Notes: generated by a model from the letters alone, not told the origin. A DNA stretch of 64,000 nucleotides from an uncultured Aquimarina sp. (GCA_947492105.1 CANLMN010000022.1:1-64000), one strand, 5' to 3'; shown: positions 25,272-34,605, counted from the first letter of the stretch. Numbers and translations are program-made.

Positions 25272-27470
25272 ATGAGCAATAGCGAGACAGATTTACAAGG
25301 TGCCTTAAAAAAGTATTTTGGTTTTGATCAATTCAGAGGACTGCAAGAAAAAGTAATTGCAAGTATTGTTAATGGTAACGATAATTTTGTGATCATGCCT
25401 ACTGGTGGTGGCAAATCATTATGTTATCAACTTCCTGCTTTAATGAAAGAAGGAACGGCTATTGTAGTTTCTCCATTAATCGCTTTGATGAAGAATCAAG
25501 TAGATGCTATTAGAAGTGTGTCCTCAGAAGAGGGGATCGCTCATGTGTTGAATTCATCTCTTAATAAGTCCGAAATCAAACGAGTAAAAGATGATATTGG
25601 AAAAGGGGTTACAAAACTTTTGTATGTAGCGCCAGAATCTTTGACTAAAGAAGAATATGTTGATTTTTTGAAAACGCAAAAAATCTCATTTTTAGCGATT
25701 GATGAAGCACATTGTATAAGTGAGTGGGGACATGATTTTCGTCCAGAATACAGAAACCTAAAGACTATTATAGAGCGTATCGGCGAGGGGATTCCTATTG
25801 TGGCTCTCACGGCCACGGCCACGCCAAAAGTACAAGAAGATATTATCAAAAATTTGGGAATGTCTGATGCAAAAACTTTCAAAGCATCTTTTAATAGACC
25901 AAATTTGTACTATGAAATACGACCAAAAACAAAGAATGTAGATGCCGATATCATTCGTTTTGTAAAGCAAAATGAAGGAAAAAGTGGTATTGTTTATTGC
26001 TTGAGTCGCAAACGTGTCGAAGAAATTGCTCAGACATTACAGGTAAACGGCATAAAATCAGTGCCATATCATGCGGGATTGGATGCCAAAACACGATCCA
26101 AACATCAAGATATGTTCCTGATGGAAGATACAGATGTTGTGGTGGCTACAATTGCGTTTGGAATGGGAATTGATAAGCCAGATGTGCGCTTTGTGATTCA
26201 TCATGATATTCCCAAAAGTATTGAAAGTTACTATCAAGAAACAGGTCGTGCTGGTCGTGATGGGGGAGAAGGACACTGCTTGGCATATTACTCTTATAAG
26301 GATATTGAGAAACTGGAGAAATTCATGAGTGGTAAACCTGTTGCAGAACAGGAAATTGGTCATGCTTTGTTGCAGGAGGTTGTTGCGTTTGCAGAAACAT
26401 CAATATCTAGGCGCAAATTTATTTTACATTATTTTGGAGAAGAATTTGACGAAAAAACTGGAGATGGAGCAGAAATGGATGATAATGTTCGTAATCCAAA
26501 AAAGAAAACAGAAGCAAAAGATCAGGTGCGGTTATTACTCCAGATAGTTGATAAAACTGGAGAGATTTTCAAATCTAAAAATATAGTTAATACACTCATA
26601 GGAAAAAAGAATGCCATAATTCTTTCTCATAAAATCAATACACAACCGTATTTTGGTTCAGGGAGTGAATTTGATTCTAGATATTGGATGGCACTTATAC
26701 GACAAATTCTCATTGCAGGATATATGCATAAGGATATCGAAACCTATGGTGTTATAAAACTTACAAAAGAGGGAAAGGCATTCATGGATACTCCTCAAAG
26801 TTTCATGATGACCGAAGATCATTCTTTTGATGAGTCAGATATGAAAGGAATTATTACAGTGTCCAAAGGAAATGGAGGTAGTGATGCAAAATTGGTCAAA
26901 ATGTTGAAAGAGTTACGAAAAAAAGTGGCAAAAAAAGTAGGAGTGCCGCCTTTTGTAGTTTTTCAAGATCCTTCTCTAGAGGACATGGCTTTGAAGTATC
27001 CCGTAACTTTAGAGGAATTGAGCAATGTGCACGGTGTAGGTGAGGGCAAAGCAAAAAAATATGGCTCCGAGTTTTTGAAACTAATTGGTCAGTATGTAAA
27101 GGATAATGATGTCATGCGTCCGGATGATTTTGTTATGAAAACTACAGGGGCAAATAGTGGACTCAAGTTGTATATTATCCAAAGCGTCGATCGCAAATTG
27201 CCCTTAACAGATATTGCAGATGCCAAGGGCATGGAAATGGCGCAGTTTGTCAAAGAAATGGAAGCTATTGTTTATAGCGGTACAAAACTGAATATCAATT
27301 ATTGGATAGATGATTTGTTAGATGAGGAGCAGCAAGAGGAGCTTCATGAGTATTTTATAGAGTCAGAAACAGACGAAATCGAAGCCGCGCTAGAAGAATT
27401 TGATGGAGAGTATGATGACGAGGAATTACGTCTCTATCGCATAAAATTCTTCAGCGAAGTGGCAAATTGA
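25272..27470 (+). CDS. recQ: ATP-dependent DNA helicase RecQ
   Basis: 3'-5' DNA helicase for recombination and fork repair. Motif I MPTGGGKSLCYQLP near 42, DEAHCISEWGHDFRPEY near 142, TATATPKVQ, and QETGRAGRDG near 325 define a full RecQ core. An RQC region and an HRDC domain (about 530-610, ending VHGVGEGKAKKYG) follow, then a 110-residue acidic helical tail. Odd point: where E. coli RecQ has its zinc-binding cysteines after SRRKFILHYFGE, this protein reads an acidic, Cys-free stretch (TGDGAEMDDN), so the zinc knuckle seems lost. At 732 aa it is longer than E. coli RecQ (about 610). Confidence 0.93.
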   Translation: MSNSETDLQGALKKYFGFDQFRGLQEKVIASIVNGNDNFVIMPTGGGKSLCYQLPALMKEGTAIVVSPLIALMKNQVDAIRSVSSEEGIAHVLNSSLNKSEIKRVKDDIGKGVTKLLYVAPESLTKEEYVDFLKTQKISFLAIDEAHCISEWGHDFRPEYRNLKTIIERIGEGIPIVALTATATPKVQEDIIKNLGMSDAKTFKASFNRPNLYYEIRPKTKNVDADIIRFVKQNEGKSGIVYCLSRKRVEEIAQTLQVNGIKSVPYHAGLDAKTRSKHQDMFLMEDTDVVVATIAFGMGIDKPDVRFVIHHDIPKSIESYYQETGRAGRDGGEGHCLAYYSYKDIEKLEKFMSGKPVAEQEIGHALLQEVVAFAETSISRRKFILHYFGEEFDEKTGDGAEMDDNVRNPKKKTEAKDQVRLLLQIVDKTGEIFKSKNIVNTLIGKKNAIILSHKINTQPYFGSGSEFDSRYWMALIRQILIAGYMHKDIETYGVIKLTKEGKAFMDTPQSFMMTEDHSFDESDMKGIITVSKGNGGSDAKLVKMLKELRKKVAKKVGVPPFVVFQDPSLEDMALKYPVTLEELSNVHGVGEGKAKKYGSEFLKLIGQYVKDNDVMRPDDFVMKTTGANSGLKLYIIQSVDRKLPLTDIADAKGMEMAQFVKEMEAIVYSGTKLNINYWIDDLLDEEQQEELHEYFIESETDEIEAALEEFDGEYDDEELRLYRIKFFSEVAN

Positions 27471-27483
27471 GTTTTTTTTGAGG

Positions 27484-28707
27484 TTAGAAAATAGCTGCAG
27501 ATAGCGCAAGTGTTCTTATTTTTAATTCAGATTTTCTCGATTGAGAGAATAAGTTTAATATATCGATAGTACTATTGTGACGATATGAAATTCCAAATCG
27601 CTTGTATTTTAACCCAATCCCTAATGCAAAATAAGGAGTAAGAGTAACGTCACTATCTCTGGATAAAACAGGTTCTAACCGAGTCTTTTTGTTGAAAGGT
27701 AATGTGATACTTGGTTCTAAATATAGTCGTACTTTGTGCGACGTAGATTTAGGGTTCAAAAAGGAGTAGATTCTGATACCAGAGGTTAGATTTAGACTTT
27801 TGTATTTTAGCTCTTGTCCGCCTAGTCTAGTGCTTATAGAGCTATTGTTTTTGTTTTTACTTGTATAACTTTGATAGCTGGCTTCTACGAACAGGCTGAG
27901 TTTATTGTTATATATAGGCAGATAACTTTCTATATAGATCCCAGGTTTTGGGGCTATTTTGTCTTCAAATTCAAAAGTTGTTTTTCCGAAGAATTCTCTT
28001 TCATGTGTAAATGAGGTGAAACTAGCGCCGCCTATAACTCCGACTTCCATTTTAAACTGGTTACTCTTTGGTGTAAAATTGTTGGTGTTATTTGTGGATT
28101 TGAGATAGTTTTCAAAGTATTTTATTAATGCTTTTTTTTGGTAAGAGATAGAAGTCGTTTTTTTTCCTTCTATAGGGAAGGTTTGCTGCAGTTGATACTG
28201 GTAAGTTTTGTTTTCAGTGATATATTCATTCCCCAGGCTGTTGATGACAACAAACTTTTTGTAGACTAGTAGCTGTGGCGTTTCTGTTTCATTGGTTTGG
28301 TAGAAAAATTTTTTAATATCACCTTTTTGATATTGATATAACGATGCTTGGGGATGACTTACAAGGGTTTGTAGAAAGATTGAAGCGGTTTTTTTATGTA
28401 CTTTTCGATCTTTTTCCAAATTGTCAGTTTTGACAGGGGATAGATCCAATTCAACAGTGTGTCGAGTATATTTAAATAAATCATTTACACCGAATTCATT
28501 GATATTTTTGATAGTTGCAGTTTGTATATCTTCTTTTTCAGAGACTTTCCATTTGAATTCTGTTGGAGTACTTCTCCAGCCTATATTTTTTATCAAACAG
28601 TGTGTTTTTTTACCAGTATTATTTATAAAATATCCTTCCTTAAAGATGCTTTGTCCGATAATGAATTGAATACAGAATAAAGTAATAAAAGTAAAAATTA
28701 GCTTCAT
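27484..28707 (-). CDS. Secreted protein with outer-membrane beta-barrel-like C-terminus
   Basis: A protein of about 407 residues with a signal peptide (MKLIFTFITLFCIQFIIGQS). The first 150 residues describe a basic-patch domain with HCLIKNIGWRSTP and YTRHTVELDLS; the C-terminal half alternates hydrophobic and polar residues with GGASFTSF, LEPSITLPF, and GIGLKYKRFGISYRHN, as in small outer-membrane barrels. No catalytic motif is visible; function unknown. The open frame extends 26 codons upstream to 28785 but ATG 28707 begins the signal peptide. Its stop lies 13 bp from the convergent recQ stop. Confidence 0.7.
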   Translation of the reverse strand: MKLIFTFITLFCIQFIIGQSIFKEGYFINNTGKKTHCLIKNIGWRSTPTEFKWKVSEKEDIQTATIKNINEFGVNDLFKYTRHTVELDLSPVKTDNLEKDRKVHKKTASIFLQTLVSHPQASLYQYQKGDIKKFFYQTNETETPQLLVYKKFVVINSLGNEYITENKTYQYQLQQTFPIEGKKTTSISYQKKALIKYFENYLKSTNNTNNFTPKSNQFKMEVGVIGGASFTSFTHEREFFGKTTFEFEDKIAPKPGIYIESYLPIYNNKLSLFVEASYQSYTSKNKNNSSISTRLGGQELKYKSLNLTSGIRIYSFLNPKSTSHKVRLYLEPSITLPFNKKTRLEPVLSRDSDVTLTPYFALGIGLKYKRFGISYRHNSTIDILNLFSQSRKSELKIRTLALSAAIF

Positions 28708-28786
28708 GGAAGATGGTTTTTTTGTGAGGGTTAAATGTACAATAATATTTGTCAAATCATAATTCTGAATTATAGCTTTTAACAAC

Positions 28787-28794
28787 TATATTTG
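28787..28794 (+). promoter_or_regulatory. -7 box (TATATTTG) before the PPIase gene
   Basis: TATATTTGCAG matches the TAnnTTTG -7 consensus 44 bp before the ATG, the usual distance. No convincing -33 TTG. Confidence 0.45.
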
Positions 28795-28837
28795 CAGCGT
28801 TAAAATCGATAAGTAATTATAAGAAATAGTAGATAGT

Positions 28838-29770
28838 ATGCAAGAAGGTTTATACGCAAAATTTAATACCCCAAAGGGTGCGATTTTGGTTAATTTAGAA
28901 TTTGAAAAAACTCCAGGTACAGTAGGTAATTTTGTAGCGCTGGCAGAAGGTAATATGGAAAATCAGGCAATTCCTCAAGGAAAGCCATATTATAATGGGC
29001 TGAAATTCCATAGGGTTATTCCTGATTTCATGATTCAGGGAGGTGATCCACAAGGTACAGGTTCTGGAGGTCCAGGTTATAATTTTGAAGATGAAATCCA
29101 TCCTGAATTAAAACACGATACTCCAGGGGTATTGTCTATGGCTAATGCAGGACCAGGAACTAATGGGAGTCAGTTTTTTATTACTCATGTGCCAACAGAT
29201 TGGTTAGACGGAAAGCATACTGTATTTGGTAAGGTGGTAGAAGGGCAAGATGTTGTTGATTCTGTAGCACAAGGAGATACAATGGATACTGTTGAGATTA
29301 TTCGAGTTGGAGCAGCGGCAGAAGCGTTTGATGCTGTAGAAACTTTTAGACAGTTTAATGGTGCCAAAGCTGAGCGAGAAGCGGCAGCCAAAAAGGCAGC
29401 TCAAGAGGCCTTGAAAGATTTGACTGCTGGTTTTGAAAAAACCTCAAGTGGTTTGCATTATAAAATTATCCAAAAAGGTGATGGAGTACAGGCAGAAAAA
29501 GGAAAAACAGTTTCAGTACATTATAAAGGAGCACTTGCTGATGGTACCGTTTTTGACTCTTCTTACTCACGTAAAGAGCCTATCAGCTTTCCATTAGGAG
29601 TTGGACAGGTTATTCCTGGTTGGGATGAAGGGATTGGATTGTTGCAAGTTGGAGATAAGGCGCGTTTGGTGATTCCTTCAGATCTTGGTTATGGAGCTAG
29701 TGGGGCAGGTGGAGTAATACCGCCAAACGCTACATTGGTTTTTGATGTAGAGCTTATGGAGGTACAGTAG
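28838..29770 (+). CDS. Dual-domain peptidyl-prolyl isomerase (cyclophilin-FKBP fusion)
   Basis: Protein-folding catalyst with two unrelated prolyl isomerase domains. Residues 1-165 are a cyclophilin ([21 protein letters not shown], the catalytic Arg-Phe-Gln region; [24 protein letters not shown]). Residues about 215-310 are an FKBP domain ([51 protein letters not shown]). A charged Ala/Lys-rich helix ([20 protein letters not shown]) links them. No signal peptide is seen, so it is probably cytoplasmic. Such fusions are known in flavobacteria and some protozoa. Monocistronic; a truncated family B repeat and a terminator follow. Confidence 0.92.
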   Translation: MQEGLYAKFNTPKGAILVNLEFEKTPGTVGNFVALAEGNMENQAIPQGKPYYNGLKFHRVIPDFMIQGGDPQGTGSGGPGYNFEDEIHPELKHDTPGVLSMANAGPGTNGSQFFITHVPTDWLDGKHTVFGKVVEGQDVVDSVAQGDTMDTVEIIRVGAAAEAFDAVETFRQFNGAKAEREAAAKKAAQEALKDLTAGFEKTSSGLHYKIIQKGDGVQAEKGKTVSVHYKGALADGTVFDSSYSRKEPISFPLGVGQVIPGWDEGIGLLQVGDKARLVIPSDLGYGASGAGGVIPPNATLVFDVELMEVQ

Positions 29771-29814
29771 AAAACTGTTCTTCGATGATTATACTATTTC
29801 TTGAATGACGACCA

Positions 29815-29893
29815 CTCCAGTTAAAATCTAATTGTAGGCTAATAATAGTAGAAAAAGAAACTATTATTAGCCTGTAGTTGTTTTTTAATGGTA
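29815..29893 (+). repeat. Family B repeat, short hairpin form
   Basis: An internally deleted B copy: CCAGTTAAAATCTAATTGTAGG at the left, TGTAGTTGTTTTTTAATGGTA at the right. The arms GGCTAATAATAGT and ACTATTATTAGCC pair perfectly over 13 bp around AGAAAAAGAA. Only terminal regions plus a new hairpin remain, 45 bp past the PPIase stop, where it could act as terminator. Confidence 0.75.
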
Positions 29894-30235
29894 GAGCTGA
29901 TGAATAGTGTTGTTTTGAGGTAGTAAAAGAGGATTCTTAGAGATGCTGCACGGCTTTTTTGTAGTTATCTAAAAATAAATCGGGTTCGATATATGTTTGA
30001 AGGGGTGTGTTGGAACTACTTTAATTGTACCAGTCAATTTTTTTGAATGTATCTCAACGTGACTAGAAATTCTTTTGGCTTATGATGAATAGTAAAATTG
30101 GACGATCCGTAAGAGGTGCAGATGCCTCTTTCGATCAGATGTTTTTGTTAGAAACAAAACACTGAGATAAGAAATTTTTGGATGCTGAAGTATGGTAGTA
30201 TCGAAGTGTTAAAAACAGAAGAATTGATAAAGAAT

Positions 30236-30272
30236 AAAAAAAGTCCAAAACTAATCGTTTTGGACTTTTTTT
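30236..30272. terminator. Bidirectional terminator between convergent genes
   Basis: A perfect 16-bp stem AAAAAAAGTCCAAAAC / GTTTTGGACTTTTTTT with a 5-nt loop, flanked by A and T runs on either side. It sits between the rightward PPIase gene and the leftward 30309-30770 gene and can serve both. The rest of the 538-bp gap (29894-30235) shows nothing I recognise. Confidence 0.8.
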
Positions 30273-30308
30273 ATAGATGAAAACAGTGTTCATCATATTT
30301 TATGTAAT

Positions 30309-30770
30309 TTATGCGTCATAGGCAATTAATGCGTTACAATATGCTCTTAGGTCCGTCGCATTAATTTTGTTTTTTACATCTTTCATTAATGAGATGAGAT
30401 AAGAAAGACTGTCAATTGGATCAAAATCTTCAGATAGCTCAGCAATTTCAGGAGCTGTTACTTCAGTTTTTGTGTCTTTATTATCCGTTAGATTGATACT
30501 GCTTTCAGTTCCCGTGTTCCCCTCAATGTCATTTTCGCTATCCGTGTCTTCTATAGGTTCATCATCCGGTATTGGAATAAAGAAGCCTTCATTGTTTTCT
30601 AGATGCTCAAAAGTGAGGCGAATTACTTTGGCTAGTAGTGGTATTTTTTCATCTACAGCATAGGGGCGTAGCTCTTGTAATTGCTCTACGAGTGTAGTTA
30701 TAACAATGCCATTACTTTCAATATCCTTCAGTATGTTGTCAATACGTTTTTTTGCTTCTTTATTTTCCAA
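30309..30770 (-). CDS. Acidic hypothetical protein
   Basis: A 153-aa strongly acidic protein without signal peptide or membrane helix. An N-terminal helical part (residues 1-60, IDNILKDIES, LVEQLQELRPYAVDEK) is joined by an Asp/Glu/Thr-rich linker (70-120) to a helical C-terminus. No family recognised. The frame opens with TTG at 30770; no ATG precedes it before an in-frame stop, so the start is uncertain. A start-less coding-like fragment lies just upstream on the same strand, so this may be part of a decaying locus. Confidence 0.55.
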   Translation of the reverse strand: MENKEAKKRIDNILKDIESNGIVITTLVEQLQELRPYAVDEKIPLLAKVIRLTFEHLENNEGFFIPIPDDEPIEDTDSENDIEGNTGTESSINLTDNKDTKTEVTAPEIAELSEDFDPIDSLSYLISLMKDVKNKINATDLRAYCNALIAYDA

Positions 30771-30809
30771 AGTTCTGCCGTTATAATTAATGCTAGTTTT
30801 TTAAAATCT

Positions 30810-30992
30810 CTATCGAATAAAGCGTTTTCGATTTCGTAACAAATTTAATTGATTATCTGCTTTGTCAAAAATTTTGAGGCTAAAGTTTTTTAAAGTTTTT
30901 TGATCTAAATATAATCCTTGGAAACCAAGAAAAGTAAAAACTTCTTTATATGCAAAATACAGATTTTGACTGGTAGGTGATCTTTTTTGAAA
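30810..30992 (-). pseudogene. Coding-like fragment without a start codon
   Basis: Sixty codons open between in-frame stops, reading SPTSQNLYFAYKEVFTFLG, then LYLDQKTLKNF and ending RNRKRFIR. Residue composition looks genuine (balanced charge, regular aromatic spacing), but no ATG, GTG or TTG sits near its beginning. It probably is the end of a gene cut off upstream. I do not recognise the family. Confidence 0.35.
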
Positions 30993-31884
30993 TTATATAA
31001 AAAATTGTTCTTAGCGTATTTGTAGAAATGTCATTTTGAAAAAGAATGGGTGATTTTGAGAAATAAAAATAAAACTTTGTCTAAGTTTCAATTTTGTTTT
31101 AGGCGCTCTAAAGCTGCAATTCTGGTATTTTGAATGTGTAATAACATAAGAGGGGAGATGTAGGTCTCTTGTTGATAGATTTAAAAACAGAAAAGTTTTC
31201 TCCATGAAATAGGAGATGCTATGATCAATTTATTTTTTTTAAAACTATGCAAACGATAAACGTCACAGAGCACAATAAAACTCATGATACAGGAGTCGAG
31301 AATAATGGGGATATTAATGATGATTTTAAGGGGAAATTATGTTTTTTTTAGAGTCTTTTTCAGGGTTTTGAATAAATTTCTAATAGAGATCAAGGGAATT
31401 GTTCATAACGTATATAAAGTAATTGAAAACAGTACGCCTATTGATTGAATGTTTGCTATATAACTACTTTTTTGGTTTAATTTTTCGGTAAATGATTTTT
31501 TTGTATTTATAAAGGTCTTTTTGTACATAGAATACTAATTGTTATTTGCTACGGTAATGGCGATCGCAGATGATTCCTTTTTTGGAGCTCAGAAGATAAA
31601 AACCACCTTTTCTATTACGGATTAGAATCATTACTAATGCGGTAATATGTTGAAATATATATTTTTTTCGATAATCTGCTTTTTTTTGGAGTGTATTACT
31701 GGAAAGATGTTTTTTTTGACAGCTTCATTTTTATTGTAATTTATAACGACAAAAACACATTTTACATGCGTGAAAACCGCAAAATTTAATTTTGTATTCT
31801 ATTTAAGGTATTGTTATATAGTCTTTTTAATGTTTTTGTAAAAATTATAAGGTAAAACCGTAATCGTTACTTATTTGTATTTTG
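30993..31884. other. Long gene-poor stretch
   Basis: About 890 bp of very AT-rich DNA between the 30810-30992 fragment and the short ORF at 31955. The only notable frame is 31247-31351 (+), 34 codons (MQTINVTEH...DDFKGKLCFF), whose polar composition looks less random than its surroundings, but nothing else supports it. No copy of repeat families A-C is present. Confidence 0.3.
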
Positions 31885-31892
31885 TACATTTG
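31885..31892 (+). promoter_or_regulatory. -7 box (TACATTTG) before the 50-aa ORF
   Basis: TACATTTG matches TAnnTTTG and lies 62 bp before the ATG at 31955. It gives some support to expression of this short ORF. No clear -33. Confidence 0.35.
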
Positions 31893-31954
31893 ATATATAA
31901 GTAGTTTTAGTAGCTTAATTCTTACTTTTTTTTGAACCAATAAAATTGCTAATA

Positions 31955-32107
31955 ATGAAAGAGAAAAAGAATACATTTACGGAACATTTTGGGATTGAAA
32001 AGATAGAGTCTTCTGCTGGCGAAGATCTGCAAATGGATCTTGGATTTCAGAGATTGATTAATACTGCTATTGCACAAATTAATAATAATAATACGGCTAC
32101 TGAATAG
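31955..32107 (+). CDS. Short hypothetical protein (50 aa)
   Basis: Begins MKEKKNTFTEHFGIEKIESS and ends in an Asn run and NTATE. ATG start, a -7 promoter box upstream and a charged N-terminal helix followed by a polar tail make it a credible small gene. It is convergent with the ABC exporter gene, whose stop lies 38 bp away. A small secreted or modified peptide is possible, but no leader cleavage motif (such as GG), Cys content or maturation enzyme is seen nearby, so that is speculation. Confidence 0.45.
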   Translation: MKEKKNTFTEHFGIEKIESSAGEDLQMDLGFQRLINTAIAQINNNNTATE

Positions 32108-32144
32108 ATTTTTCAGAAGTGTATTATATAGGTTAAGGAAGTGG

Positions 32145-33875
32145 TCAAATTCTAGCTTGGTAGGTATAGAGATCAAAATATCGACCTTGTGCTTCGATCA
32201 ATGCATCATGAGTGCCTCTCTCAGCTATTTTTCCTTCTTCTATCACTAATATTTGATCTGCTTTTCTAATAGTACTTAATCGATGTGCTATAACAAAAGT
32301 AGTACGCCCTTTCATTAATTCAGAAAGGCTTTCCTGAATAAGACTTTCACTTTCTGTATCCAGATTAGAAGTTGCCTCATCCAAAATAATAATTTTTGGA
32401 TCTGCTAATATGGCTCTGGCAATAGCGATACGTTGTCGTTGTCCACCAGAAAGTTTTACACCACGTTCTCCAATTAAGGTGTCTAACCCTTTATCAAATC
32501 GATCTGTGAATTCATTAACATAGGCTGCTTTTACTGCATTTTGCAATTGTTTTTCTGATGCCTGCGGTTTTGGAAATAGAATATTTTCTCGAATAGTGCC
32601 TTCAAACAAGAACTCATCCTGTAATACAACACCCAAATGTTGTCTATAGCTAGACAGTTGTACTTTGGATAGGTCTTTTCCGTCAATAGTTACCATCCCG
32701 GATTGTGGTGTGAGAAAAGTAGCTGCTAGTCCTGCAATTGTAGATTTTCCGGAACCTGAGCTACCTACTAATGCTGTTACAGTACCTTTTGCAGCGTCAA
32801 AACTGATATTATGAAGGATTTCTTTGTCCTTTTCATAACTGAAAGAAACATTCTCAAAAGTAATGTCTCCTATTGGTTTATCGAGATTAATGGTTCGATG
32901 TTCCGAATCTTCTTCTGCAGGCATGTTCATTAATTCTTCTGTACGGTCTAATCCAGCAAGCGCTTCTGTTAATTGACTACCAACATTACTCATTTGTACA
33001 ATAGGAGCAATCATAAAACCTAGTAGTAATGTAAATGAAAGAAACTCACCAATAGTAATTTCATCAATCATAATTTTATAACCTCCAATTCCCATGATAC
33101 CTGTAGAGGCGATTCCTAATAGAAATGTAGAAGAGCTGGTTATGATAGCTGTAGCAGTCAAACTTTTTTTTACATTTTGGAATAAACGATCTACACCTAC
33201 CTCAAAAGCTTTGTTTTCTTGTGCTTCTGCATTAAAACCTTTGATAACTCGAACGCCACTCAAGGTTTCTGTTAGTCTACCTTTGACCTCTTCGTTGATT
33301 TTTCCTCTATTTCTGAAAATAGGACGTATGTATTTGAATGCTTTGAGTGCAACAACTCCAAAAACTCCTACAGGAATAAGAACAAAAACAGTCATGGTCC
33401 AGCTAATACGAAGTAAGAGGATTAAGGAAATAATAGCCGTAATTGTACCGCCAACTAATTGAACTAAGCCTGTGCCTATAAGATTACGAACTCCTTCTAC
33501 ATCACTCATAATACGTGATACCAAGGCACCAGATTTTGTATTGTCAAAAAAACTAATGGGTAGGGAGAGTACTTTTTTTTGTACCTGAGCACGGAGTTCA
33601 GAAATTAAATATTGTGCCTGTACGCTGAGAATTCTAGTAAGTAAAAACGAAGTTATAGATTGTACCAGTATAGCGATACTAATAACTGTAAGTAATGTCC
33701 AAAGCATGTCAAAATCCTTTTTGGCAATAACATCATCCATGAGGTATTTACTTGCCATTGGTAGGACTAGTTTTGCTAATTGACTAATTATGATCAATAG
33801 AAGGCCTATGAAAACAAGATTGCGTCTAGGCCAAATAATAGTCTTAAAAGCCTGTGTCATTGAAACTTTCTTCAT
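32145..33875 (-). CDS. ABC exporter, fused permease and ATPase (MsbA-like)
   Basis: A 576-aa half-transporter: six membrane helices (about 18-310) fused to an ATP-binding domain (about 335-576) with Walker A LVGSSGSGKST near 368, signature VKLSGGQRQRIAIARA near 475, Walker B KIIILDEATSNLD near 496 and the switch His in VIAHRLSTI. It works as a homodimer. Closest in style to lipid A flippase MsbA and generic multidrug exporters, with no peptidase domain, so it is not a C39 bacteriocin exporter. Substrate inferred only. Monocistronic; the following 301-bp gap holds a chimeric repeat. Confidence 0.88.
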   Translation of the reverse strand: MKKVSMTQAFKTIIWPRRNLVFIGLLLIIISQLAKLVLPMASKYLMDDVIAKKDFDMLWTLLTVISIAILVQSITSFLLTRILSVQAQYLISELRAQVQKKVLSLPISFFDNTKSGALVSRIMSDVEGVRNLIGTGLVQLVGGTITAIISLILLLRISWTMTVFVLIPVGVFGVVALKAFKYIRPIFRNRGKINEEVKGRLTETLSGVRVIKGFNAEAQENKAFEVGVDRLFQNVKKSLTATAIITSSSTFLLGIASTGIMGIGGYKIMIDEITIGEFLSFTLLLGFMIAPIVQMSNVGSQLTEALAGLDRTEELMNMPAEEDSEHRTINLDKPIGDITFENVSFSYEKDKEILHNISFDAAKGTVTALVGSSGSGKSTIAGLAATFLTPQSGMVTIDGKDLSKVQLSSYRQHLGVVLQDEFLFEGTIRENILFPKPQASEKQLQNAVKAAYVNEFTDRFDKGLDTLIGERGVKLSGGQRQRIAIARAILADPKIIILDEATSNLDTESESLIQESLSELMKGRTTFVIAHRLSTIRKADQILVIEEGKIAERGTHDALIEAQGRYFDLYTYQARI

Positions 33876-34010
33876 ATAATAGTTTTTTAAACAAAATTAA
33901 GGGTTTTATAATTGTCCCTTTAAATAATATTGTTGGTAATTCTAGTTTTGGGTTAAATCTGTCATCATTTTCTATTTTTCTTTGAGAAGCTAGAAAAGAG
34001 ATAGTACTTA

Positions 34011-34170
34011 TACCCGTTAAAATGTAATTGTAGGCTAAAATAATTGAACTATTTTTCGCTATTTTAAGCTATAAAATTGAAGCATAACCTTAGCTATGGA
34101 ATAATAGGAACAAGGCATTTAGGTAGAAAAATAACAAGGCGATATGCGACACTATATAAGTAATTTGGTG
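34011..34170 (+). repeat. Chimeric repeat: family B left half joined to family A right half
   Basis: Begins as B (TACCCGTTAAAATGTAATTG, GAACTATTTTTCGCTATTT) and switches at the shared centre (AGCATAACCTTAGCTATGG) to the A right arm (GGAACAAGGCATTTAGG, GCGACACTATATAAG). It fills the gap between the DUF4268 gene 3' end and the ABC exporter start. It is reciprocal to the copy at 18896-19043. Confidence 0.75.
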
Positions 34171-34176
34171 TAAGTA

Positions 34177-34605
34177 TCAGCTGTCAATGATATCTTGATA
34201 CGCTACAAAGAAACGTTCTAATAATTCCATATGATCATATAGGAATAACGCAGCTGTATTCCAGCTTTTGCGATTGTATACGCTTACTTGTGTGGTAGTA
34301 ACATAAACTCTGGATAGCGTTTTGCCATTTTCTAAGGTGTAATTGGCGTCAAAAATAGCTTTAGGTAAAAACTCATCCGTTAGGATGCCTTTGAGACTTA
34401 GTAGTTTGTCGTAGTAATATTCTCGAATTAAGGTATCACGGGGCTCTATATCTAGCGAAACCTCTGCTTTTTTATTGGTAAAGGTAAATTTGAGGGTGAC
34501 ATCTTTGATCTTGGTGTTGTATAAGATCCATTTGCGAGGAAATTCTTTTCCAAACCAAATCCAAAACTCTTGACGTATCTTTTTTGCTTCTTCTTTACTA
34601 AACAT
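34177..34605 (-). CDS. DUF4268 family protein
   Basis: A 142-aa soluble protein of the DUF4268 type: starts MFSKEEAKKIRQEFWIWFGK, with KVTLKF/EVSLDIEPRD strands and a helical YDHMELLERFFVAYQDII end. DUF4268 domains resemble restriction-endonuclease-like or DNA-repair accessory folds in some proteins, but function is not established and none is assigned here. It ends 7 bp after the chimeric repeat boundary and lies downstream of the ZIP transporter gene on the same strand (85 bp gap). Confidence 0.75.
   Translation of the reverse strand: MFSKEEAKKIRQEFWIWFGKEFPRKWILYNTKIKDVTLKFTFTNKKAEVSLDIEPRDTLIREYYYDKLLSLKGILTDEFLPKAIFDANYTLENGKTLSRVYVTTTQVSVYNRKSWNTAALFLYDHMELLERFFVAYQDIIDS

Noticed and set aside
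31011-31205. 64-codon minus-strand frame starting MEKTFLFLNLS
   Set aside because: Composition is that of AT-rich random translation, no promoter or conserved motif; left out as a gene.
32145-33875. ABC exporter as a bacteriocin exporter for the 50-aa ORF
   Set aside because: No C39 peptidase domain, no double-glycine leader, genes are convergent rather than co-transcribed.
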